This document shows positions 1 to 7,106 of a stretch of 10,040 bases of DNA, in pieces (position 1 is the first letter of the stretch; every line of letters begins with the position of its first letter). A program made the position numbers and the translations under genes. The DNA is taken from positions 1 through 10,040 of the forward strand of contig DASYSL010000125.1 in the NCBI GenBank assembly GCA_036003365.1, in the 5' to 3' direction. The notes under the pieces were generated by a model, which worked only from the letters and a program-made list of their open reading frames with translations, searched no databases and was not told where the DNA came from. This DNA is from DASYSL01 sp036003365 (lineage in GTDB: Bacteria; Eisenbacteria; RBG-16-71-46; DASYSL01).

Positions 1-192
1 CTGACCGCCCGACTTTGCAAATGCGCTCGCCAGCGGGGATTCCGCGCCCATTTCCCGACGTCGTGGAAGGGTCCGCGTCTTGCAAGGGGAAGCGCCGGTC
101 GCGACACGCGCTCCCCGCCCGCGAGGGAAGCCGTGGAGCCAACGATCACGAGCCGGCGGCCTCCCGGGTCCGCCCCACGCATAGGAAGCGTT

Positions 193-200
193 CAGGAGAG
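193..200 (+). promoter_or_regulatory. Shine-Dalgarno that fixes the start of the coiled-coil gene
   Basis: The sequence CAGGAGAG lies 4 bases before ATG 205. It decides in favour of ATG 205 over the in-frame GTG at 133, which has no ribosome binding site and would add a 24-residue, proline- and arginine-rich leader unlike the rest of the protein. Confidence 0.7.
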
Positions 201-204
201 TGCG

Positions 205-2883
205 ATGAGCTCCCTTCTCAAGAACCTGACCGGAAGAGCCGCCAAGGACCGCGAGCTGACCGACGAAATGCGCGCCATCCTGCTGCAGATCCAGCAGGAG
301 TGCGCCCGCTACGAGGTGCTCGTGGACCGTGCCCGCACCTCGGCCGAGCGGCTCGAGCAACTGGGCGAGCCCATCGCGCGCGTGGCGAGCGAGGTCTCGA
401 CCGTCGAGACGCAGCTGACGGACTTCACGCAGCGCTTCGATGCGCTGGCGCCCATCCTCACGCGCTTCCACACGCTCGAGGAGAAGGCGGAGAGCCTGTC
501 GGCCGAGCACGCGCGCGCCGGCGCCGAGATCACGTCGGCGCTCGAGGAGACACAGCGCATCCGTGCTGCCTCCGAGAACATCGGGCAGAAGATCGAGGCC
601 GCGCTCGAGCTCGAGACGCGTCTCGATTCGTTCCTCGAGATCGACAAGCCGTTCTCCGTCTTGCGCGGCGACGCCGAGTCGCTGCGTGGCCAGCTCGAAG
701 CCACGAGCGACCACCTGTCGCGCCTGCGCGAGCAGTATGACCGCCTGGTCGACGACCAGAAGGCCACCAACTCCAAGGTCGAAGCCCTCGAGAAGCGCCG
801 TGACGATCTCGGTCGCTCGCTCACCGACAAGGAGCGCCGCATGGCCATGGTCGAGGAGGCCGCGCGCGGCATCGACAGCGTGCGCCACCGCGCCGACGAC
901 GTGCGCCGCGAGATGGGCGCGCTCAAGGCGATGACCGACTTCGTGGCGCAGAAGACGGCCTCGCTCGAGGCCCAGGGCCAGGCCGCCGACCGGGCGCTCG
1001 CCCAGGCCACCGAGCTCGACCGCGCCATGCGCCAGATCGATTCCGGCCTACGCCAGCAGCAGGAGAACGAGAAGACGTTCTTCTCGTTGCAGGAGCAGGT
1101 CGCAAGCCTGCGCCAGCTGCATGAGGCCGTGCTCGAGCGCTCGAGCGAGATCAGCCAGCTGCAGCGCGAGATGGACGAGCGCGTGCAGGCTGGGCGCCAC
1201 GAGCTGGCCGCCGCCACCGACGAGACCAAGAAGAGCGTCGAGCGCTTCGATTTCGAGCGGCGCGCCCTCGAGTCGGCCACGCAGCGCGTGAGCGACCTGC
1301 GCGCGTCCCTCGCCGATTGCGAGGAGCGCTTCCGCGGCGTCAACGACTCGAAGATCGCGGTGAAGGAGATCGACGCGCAGACGCATGCCCTGGCCGCGCG
1401 CCTGCAGAACCTCACCACCGAGGCGGCACAGATCGACTCCGAGATCAGCAAGCTCAACACGCTCCGCCACGAGCTCGAGGAGACGAGCCGCGCGAGCCGC
1501 GAGATCGGCGCGCAGGTGAGCCGCATCGAGCAGCTGCGTCCGGTGGTGGAATCGGCGCTGCGCGACCTCACCCAGCTGGGCGGCGCCCACGCCGCGGTCA
1601 AGGACGCGCTCGACCAGGCGCACGCCGCGCACGGGGAGATCGAGCGGCTGCGCGAGTCGCAGGCCCAGACGCGCTCGTGGCTCACCGACGTCGAGCGCAA
1701 TACGGGCGAGCTGCGCGCGCAGGTCGACAGCCTCACCTCGCTCACGCCGGTCGTCGATCTGGCCGAGAAGCAGACCAAGCGCATCGCGGAGTCCCTGTCC
1801 TCCCTCGAGTCCAGGCGCGAGTTCGTGGAGTCGCTCGACGGCCGTCTCACCGAGGTCGAGGGCACGAGCCAGAGACTCGACGAGCGCGGCACCGAGCTCA
1901 CGTCGCGGATGGACGCGGCCGAGCAGCGCTTCCAGACGCTCGAGTCGCACGCCGAGGAAGCCGACCGCCTCACCAAGACGATCGCGCATGTCTCGTCGAG
2001 CCTCAACAAGGCCGGCAAGGAAGCCGACGACCTCAAGAAGACGGTTTCGTCGGTGATGACGCGCGTCGAATCGGTGGAGGCGATCGCCGAGGCTTCGCAG
2101 GCGCTCAAGGAAGAGCTGGAGAGCCGCAAGCGCTCGGTGCAGGAGACGCTGAAGGACCTCAAGCGCGCGTCGGCGCTCCGCGAGGAGACCGCGGCCGCCG
2201 CGCAGCAGCTCGAGGAGCTGTCGACCAAGCTGGGCGGCGCCATCACGGCGAGCGAGCAGCGCGTGACCAAGACCGGCGAGCTGACGTCCAAGCTCGAGGA
2301 TCGTGGCGCGCACCTGCGCCTGGTCGAGAAGAAGCTCGACCAGTTCGAGGAGCGCCTCGCGCAGTGGGACACGCTCGATCAGGAGCTGACCCGCTCGATC
2401 GAGTACCTGTCGTCGCGCCAGGACACGATCGAATCGCTGCGCGCCGATCTCGACCGCATGTTCTCGGTGGCCGACCAGACGGCGACGGGCGTGCGCGAGA
2501 TCTCGGCGGCGCACACGGAGATCACACAGAGCCGCTCGGTGCTCAAGGAGCTCATGGTCGAGCTCAAGACGGTGCGCGAATCGTCGAGCGAGCTGGAGGA
2601 GCGCAAGCGCCAGATCGCCAAAGCGGAAGGTCGCCTGGCGCGCGCCGAGGGCTTGCTGGTGGACGTGCGCTCGAGCCTCGAGTCGCTGCAGGCGCAGAAG
2701 GCGCTCGTGGATCAGGCGGTGGAGAAGGCGGGCTCGCTCCAGTTCCTGCTCAAGCAGGCCGAGGCGACGATCGACGGCTTGCGCGAGGAGCGTCGCACCT
2801 CGGATCGCGTGCGCTCGGCGGTCGCGGTTGGGGGCCATGACGCGGACGAAGACGAGGACGAGCAGAGCGCCAAGGCGGCTTGA
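205..2883 (+). CDS. Large coiled-coil protein of unknown function (892 aa)
   Basis: I recognise no enzymatic or named domain. The protein is dominated by Glu, Arg, Leu, Ala, Ser and Gln in heptad-like patterns almost end to end. It has only five prolines (residues 56, 83, 149, 446, 515), two cysteines and two tryptophans, which indicates a very long alpha-helical coiled coil, probably rod-like and oligomeric. No signal peptide, membrane helix or Walker A/B motif is visible, so it is probably cytosolic and is not an SMC or Rad50 ATPase. The first 25 residues are basic and charged (KNLTGRAAKDRELTDEM). The C-terminus ends in a short acidic tail (DADEDEDE). Weak internal repetition occurs with periods of about 62-69 residues. 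The gene stands alone, with its own terminator directly downstream. Possible roles are a structural filament, cell-shape or chromosome-organisation scaffold; this is inference only. Existence as a gene is near certain, function unknown. Confidence 0.9.
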   Translation: MSSLLKNLTGRAAKDRELTDEMRAILLQIQQECARYEVLVDRARTSAERLEQLGEPIARVASEVSTVETQLTDFTQRFDALAPILTRFHTLEEKAESLSAEHARAGAEITSALEETQRIRAASENIGQKIEAALELETRLDSFLEIDKPFSVLRGDAESLRGQLEATSDHLSRLREQYDRLVDDQKATNSKVEALEKRRDDLGRSLTDKERRMAMVEEAARGIDSVRHRADDVRREMGALKAMTDFVAQKTASLEAQGQAADRALAQATELDRAMRQIDSGLRQQQENEKTFFSLQEQVASLRQLHEAVLERSSEISQLQREMDERVQAGRHELAAATDETKKSVERFDFERRALESATQRVSDLRASLADCEERFRGVNDSKIAVKEIDAQTHALAARLQNLTTEAAQIDSEISKLNTLRHELEETSRASREIGAQVSRIEQLRPVVESALRDLTQLGGAHAAVKDALDQAHAAHGEIERLRESQAQTRSWLTDVERNTGELRAQVDSLTSLTPVVDLAEKQTKRIAESLSSLESRREFVESLDGRLTEVEGTSQRLDERGTELTSRMDAAEQRFQTLESHAEEADRLTKTIAHVSSSLNKAGKEADDLKKTVSSVMTRVESVEAIAEASQALKEELESRKRSVQETLKDLKRASALREETAAAAQQLEELSTKLGGAITASEQRVTKTGELTSKLEDRGAHLRLVEKKLDQFEERLAQWDTLDQELTRSIEYLSSRQDTIESLRADLDRMFSVADQTATGVREISAAHTEITQSRSVLKELMVELKTVRESSSELEERKRQIAKAEGRLARAEGLLVDVRSSLESLQAQKALVDQAVEKAGSLQFLLKQAEATIDGLREERRTSDRVRSAVAVGGHDADEDEDEQSAKAA

Positions 2884-2909
2884 TCGCCGCCTGCGCGGAA
2901 GTGCCACGA

Positions 2910-2945
2910 GGGCCGGTCACGCGGGTGACCGGCCCTTTCTCTTTC
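2910..2945 (+). terminator. Rho-independent terminator after the coiled-coil gene
   Basis: A perfect 11-bp GC-rich stem (2910-2920 GGGCCGGTCAC pairs with 2925-2935 GTGACCGGCCC) closes a GCGG tetraloop and is followed by a pyrimidine/T-rich tract, TTTCTCTTTC. It lies 26 bases past the stop codon and separates the coiled-coil gene from the regulator downstream. Confidence 0.92.
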
Positions 2946-3035
2946 TAGCCGGTTTGACCGTCGGTCTACCTGATGGCAGAAATCGTGGGAACGTTGTCAT
3001 TGTGCCATGAGCCGCCGGGCCTCAATCTCGTGGCC

Positions 3036-4085
3036 ATGGCACCGAAGCGATCGAAATCCAGTCGTTCCACCCGCACACGCCGCGTCGCGATGCTCGCCTA
3101 TCCCGATATCCAGATCCTGGACGTCACCGGGCCGCTCGAAGTCTTCGCGCGCACGTCGCGCTGGCTGCACAGCCAGGGGATACGCCCAGAGGACGACGCG
3201 TATGCGGTCGAGATCATCGGCCTCGAGCGCGGGCCGTTCGCCGCGTCGTCGGGGCTCAAGCTGTACGCGGAGCACGGCTATCGGGAGGTCGGCGCCGGTA
3301 TCGACACGCTGCTCATCTCGGGCGGGCGCGGCTCCGACGTCTACTGCAAGTCGAAACCGCTCCTGGCGTGGATTCGCAAGCAATCGCGCCTGGTGCGTCG
3401 GCTCGCTTCGGTGTGCACGGGCGCCTACTTCCTCGCCGAGGCGGGGCTCCTCGACGGACTCGTCGCCACGACGCACTGGGGCTACATCCAGGACTTCACC
3501 GGCCGCTTTCCGCGCGTGCAGCTCGAGCCCGATCGCATCTACATCAAGCAGGGCTCGATCTACACCGCTGCTGGTGTCACCTCCGGCATCGATCTCGCGC
3601 TCGCGCTCGTCGAGGAAGACCATGGGCGCGAAGTCGCGCTCGCCGTGGCCCGCGCCCTCGTCATGTTCCTGCGCCGCCCTGGCGGCCAGACGCAGTTCAG
3701 CGCGCAGCTCTCGGCCCAGATGGCCGAGCACGAGCCGCTGCGCGACCTGCAGAGCTACATCCTCGAGCATCCCGAGGCCGATCTCTCGGTCGAGAAGCTG
3801 GCGCGCCGCGTGGCCATGAGCCCGCGCCACTTCGCGCGCATGTTCGCGCGCGAGGTCGGCGATCCGCCGGCGCGCTTCGTGACCCGCACGCGCGTGGAGA
3901 CGGCGCGGCGACTGCTCGAAGAATCGAGCGACGGGCTCGAAAACATCTGCCGGCGCACCGGCCTGGGCACGCCGGAATCGATGCGTCGCGCCTTCCTCAA
4001 GATCGTCGGCATTCCACCCAGCCACTACCGCCAGCGCTTCCACGGGCCGTCGTCCCAGAACCACGAAATGGGGAAACCGTCATGA
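3036..4085 (+). CDS. GlxA/FtrA-like transcriptional regulator: DJ-1/PfpI domain fused to AraC-type HTH
   Basis: This is a cytosolic DNA-binding regulator of about 349 aa, the usual size for the class. Residues about 16-210 form a DJ-1/PfpI (class I glutamine-amidotransferase-like) sensor domain. It carries the conserved Glu35 in DVTGPLEVF, the nucleophile-elbow Cys127 in SVCTGA and His147 in ATTHWGY. Residues about 237-335 form an AraC/XylS DNA-binding domain with a first HTH at about 249-270 and a second at about 301-335 (CRRTGLGTPESMRRAF, then GIPPSHYRQRF). In known relatives the DJ-1 part usually senses a ligand. The stop codon overlaps the next start as ATGA, so this gene is translationally coupled to the exported DJ-1 protein and probably controls it and itself (inference). 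The start is uncertain: ATG 3036 is preferred, ATG 2973 would add 21 residues and ATG 3090 removes 18. None has a good ribosome binding site. Confidence 0.9.
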   Translation: MAPKRSKSSRSTRTRRVAMLAYPDIQILDVTGPLEVFARTSRWLHSQGIRPEDDAYAVEIIGLERGPFAASSGLKLYAEHGYREVGAGIDTLLISGGRGSDVYCKSKPLLAWIRKQSRLVRRLASVCTGAYFLAEAGLLDGLVATTHWGYIQDFTGRFPRVQLEPDRIYIKQGSIYTAAGVTSGIDLALALVEEDHGREVALAVARALVMFLRRPGGQTQFSAQLSAQMAEHEPLRDLQSYILEHPEADLSVEKLARRVAMSPRHFARMFAREVGDPPARFVTRTRVETARRLLEESSDGLENICRRTGLGTPESMRRAFLKIVGIPPSHYRQRFHGPSSQNHEMGKPS

Positions 4086-5200
4086 AGATCCTGCTCACGA
4101 CCACGCTCTGTGCCATCCTCGCCCTCGCCGCGGTGGGCGCGTCTCTCGATCTCCCGACAGCGAAGGCGAGCGCCACGCGCTACGTCTGCCCGCCGTGTGG
4201 CGCACCGTGCGACACCGCTTCCTTCGACAAGCCGGGCATCTGTCCGGCGTGCGGCATGGCGCTGGTCGACGCCTCGACGATCGTGGTGTCCGAGCCGCGC
4301 AAGAAGGTGGCGATCCTGATCTTCAACGGCACGGAGATCATCGATTACACCGGCCCCTGGGAAGTCTTCGGAGCCGCCAACTACGACGTCTACACGGTGG
4401 CCGAGACCAAGGAACCTGTGACCACGGCCATGGGCATGAAGGTGGTGCCGAGCTACACCTACGCCGACGCGCCCCAGCCCGACATCCTGCTCGTGCCCGG
4501 GGGCGGCGTGCGGGCGACCGAGAAGAGCGAGCCGGCGCTGGCCTGGGTCCGCAAGGCGAACGACAAGACGCAGATCACGATTTCGGTGTGCAATGGCGCC
4601 TTCATCCTGGCGAGCGCGGGCCTGCTCGACGGGCTGAGCGCGACCACGACCGCCCACAACATCGAGCCCATGCGGGCCGCGTTCCCCAAAGTTCACGTGG
4701 TGAACGATCAGCGTTTCGTCGACAACGGCAAGATCGTCACCACCGGCGGGCTCACCGCCGGCATCGACGGCGCGCTGCACGTGGTCTCGCGTCTCGAAGG
4801 CCTGGGAGAAGCGCAGGACGTGGCTTTGGGCCTGGAATACGACTGGCAGCCCGACAAGCCGTTTCTGCCCGCCCAGCTGGCCGACCTCATGCTGCCCGAC
4901 GTCGATCTACGCAACTTGGCGCGCTGGCATGTCGTGAGCAGCCGCGGCGACAGGACGGAGTGGGAGTACATCGCGCGCGGCACCACGGAGCTGGACGGCT
5001 CGGCCCTGTTGCGAGGCATCGATGAAGCCCTCACGAAGCAAACCCAATGGAAGAGCGTGAGTCCCGCCGCGAACGGCACGAGCCGCTGGAGCTTCACGGA
5101 CTCGGAGGGCAAGGCGTGGCAGGGCACCGTGTCGGTCGAGGGCGTGCCCGGATCGAGCGGCCAGTACACCGCCAAGCTTCACGTCGCCAAAGCGAGCTGA
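4082..5200 (+). CDS. Exported heavy-metal-binding-domain / DJ-1/PfpI fusion protein
   Basis: The 372-aa protein starts at ATG 4082, inside the ATGA overlap with the regulator and behind GGGGAAA. Residues 1-20 are a Sec-type signal peptide (possible cleavage after VGA). Residues 34-62 resemble the small heavy-metal-binding domain found in copper and other metal-handling proteins: Cys36, Cys39, Cys43, then FDKPGICPACGMALV with Cys54 and Cys57. Residues about 74-255 are a DJ-1/PfpI domain with Glu94 (DYTGPWEVFG), a VPGGG loop and nucleophile Cys170 in ISVCNGA. The nucleophile region closely parallels the regulator upstream (AGLLDGL follows in both). Residues about 262-372 (YDWQPDKPFLPAQLADLMLPD, with one intervening boundary, then a Trp-rich stretch) are unassigned. 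It should act in the periplasm or at the envelope. A role in metal or redox/electrophile sensing or detoxification is inferred from the domains only. Confidence 0.88.
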   Translation: MKILLTTTLCAILALAAVGASLDLPTAKASATRYVCPPCGAPCDTASFDKPGICPACGMALVDASTIVVSEPRKKVAILIFNGTEIIDYTGPWEVFGAANYDVYTVAETKEPVTTAMGMKVVPSYTYADAPQPDILLVPGGGVRATEKSEPALAWVRKANDKTQITISVCNGAFILASAGLLDGLSATTTAHNIEPMRAAFPKVHVVNDQRFVDNGKIVTTGGLTAGIDGALHVVSRLEGLGEAQDVALGLEYDWQPDKPFLPAQLADLMLPDVDLRNLARWHVVSSRGDRTEWEYIARGTTELDGSALLRGIDEALTKQTQWKSVSPAANGTSRWSFTDSEGKAWQGTVSVEGVPGSSGQYTAKLHVAKAS

Positions 5201-5206
5201 GGGGAA

Positions 5207-5244
5207 GAGCGGCGGGTGCCTGTCGGGCTCGCCGCTTCGCTTTT
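5207..5244 (+). terminator. Probable rho-independent terminator after the DJ-1 unit
   Basis: The stem AGCGGCG (5208-5214) pairs with CGCCGCT (5230-5236) and extends by G-U and G-C pairs on both sides. It is followed by CGCTTTT. The T-run is short and the loop large, so it is weaker than the terminator at 2910. It sits 6 bases after the stop codon and is the only such structure in the 122-base gap. Confidence 0.55.
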
Positions 5245-5312
5245 CACGAGATCGCCTGCTGGAGTGCGCCGGTCACTCGGTCGTGGTAGTCTGGCGCACG
5301 GTTTCTCCCCCC

Positions 5313-5318
5313 AGGAGG
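5313..5318 (+). promoter_or_regulatory. Strong Shine-Dalgarno of the beta-barrel gene
   Basis: A perfect AGGAGG sits 4 bases before ATG 5323 and fixes that start. It is the strongest ribosome binding site on this strand in the window. A TAGTCT hexamer at 5287-5292 could be a -10 element, but no convincing -35 accompanies it. Confidence 0.75.
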
Positions 5319-5322
5319 CTCG

Positions 5323-6216
5323 ATGCGTTCCTTGCGTGGATGGATCCTCTGTGCTTTCGCGACGCTCGGCTGTGCTTCCACCGCCGTGGCGGCCACTCCC
5401 GACTCGACCCAGACCCCAAGCGCCGCTGCTCCCAGCCACTACGTGAGCCTGTATCACAAGTGGGAAGTCTCGCCCTCGTTCACGGCCGTCGTCCTCAACA
5501 CGAACATCCGGGTCGATCCGAGCAATGGCGGTGGCGAAGGCACGACGATCGACGCCGAGAAAGACCTCGGGCTCGCCACGGTCAAGCCGCAGCCGCGCAT
5601 CCAGGGACGCATGAGGATCGGGCGTCGAAGCGAGCTGGAGGGTGGCTACCAGTGGGCATCACGCACCGGCGAAAAGGATTTGGAGCGCACCATCACGTTC
5701 AGGGACACGACCTTCAATGTGGGCGCGAGCCTCGACAGCAAGCTCACCACCAATCTTCTCTTTCTGAATTATCGCTACGCCTTCATGGCCAAGGAGCGCA
5801 CGCAGCTAGGACTCGGGGTGGGACTCGGCGCACTCTTCCTCAAGGCCGAGCTGGACGCGCTGGCATCGGCGGGCGGTGGCGGCGTGAGCTACTCGGCTTC
5901 GGAGGATTTCACCGCGCCCGTCGGCTCGCTCGGCCTGTACGGTCGCTTCCTCCATGGCAGCCGCTGGTACACGGAAGCTGACGCGCGCATCGTGAAGCTC
6001 CGCATCGACCGCTTCCACTTCCGCTACATCGAAGGGGACGTGGCGGAGCGCTACTACCTCTCGCACAAAGTGGGCTTGGAGCTAGGAGTCGGCGCCGACG
6101 CGGTCAAGGTGGACGTGGACCCGCGATTCGACGACGGCAACCAGCAGGTGGGGCCTTCGAGCCAGATCAAATTCTCGCTGACCAATTTCCGCTTGGGACT
6201 CGTCTACATCCCGTAA
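5323..6216 (+). CDS. Secreted, probable outer-membrane beta-barrel protein
   Basis: The 297-aa protein has a clear signal peptide (residues 1-23, cleavage probably after AVA), then a short Thr/Ser/Pro/Ala linker. The rest alternates polar and hydrophobic or aromatic residues in short strands separated by charged or Gly-rich turns: FTAVVLNTNI, ELEGGYQWASR, NLLFLNYRYAFM, LGLGVGLGALFL, GSLGLYGRFLHG, GLELGVGADAVKVDV and finally FRLGLVYIP. This is the pattern of an 8-12-stranded outer-membrane beta barrel. A Gly/Ala/Ser-rich loop lies at about residues 180-193. The C-terminus is YIP rather than the usual terminal Phe or Trp. No specific family or substrate is recognised; OmpW/OprF-type or DUF-type small barrels are alternatives. 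It is probably monocistronic, between a terminator upstream and a convergent gene downstream. Confidence 0.8.
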   Translation: MRSLRGWILCAFATLGCASTAVAATPDSTQTPSAAAPSHYVSLYHKWEVSPSFTAVVLNTNIRVDPSNGGGEGTTIDAEKDLGLATVKPQPRIQGRMRIGRRSELEGGYQWASRTGEKDLERTITFRDTTFNVGASLDSKLTTNLLFLNYRYAFMAKERTQLGLGVGLGALFLKAELDALASAGGGGVSYSASEDFTAPVGSLGLYGRFLHGSRWYTEADARIVKLRIDRFHFRYIEGDVAERYYLSHKVGLELGVGADAVKVDVDPRFDDGNQQVGPSSQIKFSLTNFRLGLVYIP

Positions 6217-6219
6217 CCC

Positions 6220-6255
6220 AAAAGGAGCGAGCCGCGCGTGCGCCCGGCCCGCTCC
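6220..6255 (-). terminator. Rho-independent terminator of the glycine-zipper gene
   Basis: Read on the minus strand, GGAGCG (6255-6250) and CGGC-type inner pairs (6248-6245) form a stem with 6224-6234 containing one mismatch, followed by TTTT (6223-6220). It lies between the stops of two convergent genes. On the plus strand it has no T-run, so it would serve the plus-strand barrel gene only weakly. Confidence 0.65.
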
Positions 6256-6268
6256 TCGACGTTCTCGC

Positions 6269-6886
6269 CTATTTGACCGAGTAGCCTTTCGACTCCAGGC
6301 ACGCCGCCATTCCCTTCTTCACCTCGTCGAGCTTCTTTTGCTGGTCGGCGTTGACCTTGGCCTCGGCCTGCGCCGAAGCGTTCGCCTTGGCCTGCTTCTT
6401 CGCCCGGCGTCCGGCCAAGGCACCACCAGCCGCGCCCACGGCGGCGCCGGTTCCGGTGTCGCCAGTGATGGCGCCGAAGATGGCACCCGCCGCCGCACCC
6501 TTGGCCGCGCCCTTCACCGCCGCGCCCGTGGCGGCCGAGTCGACCTTCGCAGCCGCGGCATCACCCGCTGCCTTGGCGTCTGGACCCTTGTCGCCGGGAT
6601 GCACGCCAGCCTGATCGGCGCCCCACTGCAGGCACTCGAGCTCGTCGGCTTCCTGCTGCTTGGCATCCTGATTCTTGGCGGGGAAGACGACGATGCCAAG
6701 CTTCTTCTTCACGTCGGCCATCGTCATCTGTGGTGCGGCCGTCGTCGCGGCCGGCTTGGCGGCGGTGGTCGTCGAGCTCGTCGTGTTCGTCGTGTTTGAT
6801 TTCGTACCTGTGTCCGTCGCGAACGCAAGCGATGGCACGAGAACGACGGAAAGAAGAAACAACGTGATCTTGCTGGCGGATCTCAT
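6269..6886 (-). CDS. Exported glycine-zipper protein
   Basis: The 205-aa protein begins at ATG 6886, chosen because AAGGAGG lies 6 bases upstream; an in-frame start 18 bases further up is less likely. A signal peptide spans residues 1-23 (cleavage after AFA). A low-complexity Thr/Ser/Asn/Ala linker follows (24-52), then a segment with ECLQWGADQAG (Cys85). Residues about 126-160 form a glycine zipper (GAAAGAIFGAITG, then GAAVGAAGGALAGRR), the small-residue helical hairpin of the Gly-zipper outer-membrane/envelope families. It ends in a basic, Gln/Lys/Ala-rich helix and a short conserved-looking tail, MAACLESKGYSV (Cys196). The C-x2-W-A and A-C-L-E-x-K-G-Y features resemble those of other secreted glycine-zipper proteins of Gram-negative bacteria. 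The role is unknown; membrane insertion or envelope association is likely. The gene is divergent from the dehydratase operon. Confidence 0.85.
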   Translation of the reverse strand: MRSASKITLFLLSVVLVPSLAFATDTGTKSNTTNTTSSTTTAAKPAATTAAPQMTMADVKKKLGIVVFPAKNQDAKQQEADELECLQWGADQAGVHPGDKGPDAKAAGDAAAAKVDSAATGAAVKGAAKGAAAGAIFGAITGDTGTGAAVGAAGGALAGRRAKKQAKANASAQAEAKVNADQQKKLDEVKKGMAACLESKGYSVK

Positions 6887-6892
6887 CGGAAG

Positions 6893-6899
6893 CCTCCTT
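6893..6899 (-). promoter_or_regulatory. Shine-Dalgarno that fixes the glycine-zipper start
   Basis: AAGGAGG on the minus strand, 6 bases before ATG 6886, selects that start over the in-frame ATG at 6904, which would overlap the ribosome binding site itself. Confidence 0.8.
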
Positions 6900-6940
6900 G
6901 GCACGATGATGGGGGAAGCGCGGCGCGATCATGGTACACC

Positions 6941-6961
6941 CGGGGCCGTAAGGGGGCCCCG
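6941..6961. other. GC-rich hairpin in the divergent intergenic region
   Basis: The arms CGGGGCC (6941-6947) and GGCCCCG (6955-6961) form a 7-bp stem with loop GTAAGGG. It lies 55 bases upstream of the glycine-zipper start and 146 bases upstream of the dehydratase start, so it would fall in either 5' leader or serve as an operator-like site. It has no T-run and does not look like a terminator. The rest of the 220-base region (6887-7106) shows no gene or clear promoter. Confidence 0.4.
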
Positions 6962-7106
6962 AATCTCGCATTTGATGGGAAAGAGGCAGCGTGACGACAC
7001 CGCGCAGCGCATGGCAGTCTCCTTGGCCGGGCGACGGAGAGTGGCACCGAACGCGCTTCGCGGCACACTTGACCTCCCCGGTTTCCAGTGCAAGTTTCTG
7101 CATCTC

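Noticed and set aside
86..116. Hairpin GGGGAAGCGC / GCGCTCCCC upstream of the first gene
   Set aside because: The stem has a bulged A and no T-run follows. It may be a leader structure or the end of an upstream unit, but I cannot support a function. Nothing else is recognisable in 1-192.
133..204. Upstream GTG start for the coiled-coil gene
   Set aside because: No ribosome binding site and a Pro/Arg-rich leader unlike the rest of the protein; ATG 205 has CAGGAGAG at proper spacing.
309..2372. Long minus-strand open frame (687 codons) opposite the coiled-coil gene
   Set aside because: Its translation is a low-complexity Ser/Arg/Cys-rich sequence of the kind produced opposite GC-rich, Glu/Leu/Arg-rich coding DNA. 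It has no domain, and the plus-strand gene has a good ribosome binding site and terminator.
1048..2907. Second long minus-strand open frame (619 codons)
   Set aside because: Arg/Leu/Ala-rich shadow of the same gene; it also runs into the terminator region and shows no recognisable domain.
3368..4081. N-terminal extension of the exported DJ-1 protein frame
   Set aside because: It overlaps the regulator's coding sequence throughout, is Arg/Ala/Pro-rich shadow sequence and would bury the signal peptide; ATG 4082 is the clear start.
6675..7106. 144-codon upstream extension of the dehydratase
   Set aside because: It overlaps the minus-strand glycine-zipper gene and its leader, and the enzyme family begins near MLIPIQAIREAA.
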